Shown here in pieces: positions 63,368 to 64,000 of a stretch of 64,000 nt of DNA; the stretch's first letter is position 1; every line of letters starts with the position of its first letter. The position numbers and the translations under genes are program-made. Source of the DNA: Bog-473 sp963743785 (GTDB taxonomy: Bacteria > Actinomycetota > Acidimicrobiia > Acidimicrobiales > RAAP-2); NCBI GenBank assembly GCA_963743785.1, contig CAVURD010000012.1, forward strand, positions 1 through 64,000. Direction: 5' to 3'. The notes under the pieces were generated by a model that worked only from the letters and a program-made list of their open reading frames with translations, searched no databases and was not told the DNA's origin.

Positions 63368-64000
63368 TCGCCATCGAGCTGGTCAAAGAGCTTCGACGGA
63401 ACGGTTACTGGGCGGTCCTCGGGATTCTCGCGGCAATCGCCGTTGTCGTCACCGTCATCATCGCCACAACCAGCGCAGCGACTCCGGAGCGACTGGGCAA
63501 CTATGGCTCGGTGATTCCCAACTCGTCGGGTTTCACCATGGCCGCCATCGCTTTGAATGCGTTGCTGCTGTTTCTGATCCCACTGGCCGTGGCCATCTTC
63601 GCCGGAGAGTCGGTCGCCGGCGAAGCGTCGTGGGGCAGTCTCAGATACCTGTTGGCGCGACCGACATCGAGGAACCGCGTCCTCGCATCCAAGGTGGTCG
63701 TAGCGGGGATCCTGTCACTCGCTGCAGTGCTCATTGTCTCCGTTGCCGGCCTCCTGTCCGGAGTTGCCGCTTTCGGGTGGCACCCCCTTTCGGTGATCGA
63801 CCTGCAACATGCCTCACCCTTTTCCTCGGGTGTGACGACGCTCTCTCCATTCGCTGCGCTGGGTCGGGTCGCCTTGGCCACGGTCATCGTGGCGGGCGTC
63901 ATGTTCTCGACCTTCAGTTTCGCCATTCTGTGCTCGGTGCTCACCGATCGGCCATTCGCCGCGGTCGCCGGTGGGGTGCTCCTGACCTTTGTCTCAAGGG
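63364..64000 (+). CDS. ABC-2 type permease, second tandem paralogue (cut by the window edge)
   Basis: Translation from the TTG at 63364, which overlaps the preceding stop by four bases, gives at least 212 residues: VKELRRNGYWAVLGILAA, SVAGEASWGSLRYLLARP and FGWHPLSVIDLQ, with the helices of the first permease in the same order. The 3' end lies outside the window. It is the partner permease of the exporter. Confidence 0.88.
   Translation, partial: MIAIELVKELRRNGYWAVLGILAAIAVVVTVIIATTSAATPERLGNYGSVIPNSSGFTMAAIALNALLLFLIPLAVAIFAGESVAGEASWGSLRYLLARPTSRNRVLASKVVVAGILSLAAVLIVSVAGLLSGVAAFGWHPLSVIDLQHASPFSSGVTTLSPFAALGRVALATVIVAGVMFSTFSFAILCSVLTDRPFAAVAGGVLLTFVSR

Noticed and set aside
1..64000. CRISPR array, tRNA or rRNA gene, or mobile element
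   Set aside because: No regularly spaced repeats, no cloverleaf or rRNA-like segment and no transposase frame were seen on reading; a dedicated scan such as tRNAscan would be needed to exclude small RNAs.

Overview
The window is GC-rich, actinobacterial-type chromosomal DNA with dense genes, frequent GTG and TTG starts and many 4-base stop/start overlaps. Gene content fits an uncultivated Acidimicrobiia-like or related actinobacterium: a decaprenyl-phosphate phosphoribosyltransferase-like UbiA protein, a SfLAP/GAP-family protein, TIGR03085, DUF2252 and DUF6325 proteins, DUF35/lipid-transfer thiolase pairs, CaiB-type CoA transferases, amidohydrolase-2 enzymes, phytanoyl-CoA dioxygenases and an LppX/LprG-like lipoprotein. 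The lineage is inferred from gene content only. I saw no rRNA, tRNA, CRISPR array, insertion sequence or phage.

Layout. 0-9.5 kb: a membrane-anchored Pro/Ala-rich protein, two members of a small paralogous family, an aldo/keto reductase, an acyl-CoA synthetase, a phosphodiester-glycosidase-like protein, the UbiA prenyltransferase, an amidohydrolase coupled to a class II aldolase, and a GAP-family membrane protein. 9.6-18.8 kb: a SHOCT protein, a large MalT-type LuxR regulator, the third small paralogue, then the wreck of a sulfatase/formylglycine-generating-enzyme operon, a DUF2252 protein, a DUF6325-SHOCT pair, a secreted SGNH hydrolase and two minus-strand genes. 19-25.2 kb: an OmpR-type two-component system divergent from a tightly coupled five-gene redox locus (a tail-anchor-like small protein ending in SGAT, ApbE, a ferric-reductase-like membrane protein, a NuoF-like protein and a 3Fe-type ferredoxin). 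25.2-27.7 kb: a DrrAB-like exporter divergent from a TetR regulator.

27.9-39.2 kb is a catabolic island: two amidohydrolases, a two-domain CoA transferase, DUF35, lipid-transfer thiolase, alpha/beta hydrolase, cytochrome P450, an aldehyde dehydrogenase fragment, a TetR regulator and an SDR. Three promoters in it carry the same dyad (CCATAGT-N4-ACTATGG), including a 13-bp-arm palindrome, which predicts a single TetR regulon for degradation of an unidentified acid. Three genes here are broken or truncated.

39.3-64 kb: a membrane-anchored beta-propeller, ThpR, a HAD hydrolase, an ABC-2 exporter, a phytanoyl-CoA dioxygenase pair with a small beta-rich protein, a GH5 endoglycoceramidase-like enzyme, a flippase with an embedded degenerate kinase-like domain, a b-type-cytochrome-like membrane protein, a 3-hydroxyisobutyrate dehydrogenase-like enzyme, a gamma-glutamylcyclotransferase-like protein, a PadR-regulated exporter, an intact Cys-type arylsulfatase, an LppX-like lipoprotein and a third new exporter with two tandem paralogous permeases, the second cut by the window edge. 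Four ABC-2 exporters in one 64-kb window and several single-base frame breaks are notable; the latter may be real decay or assembly error.
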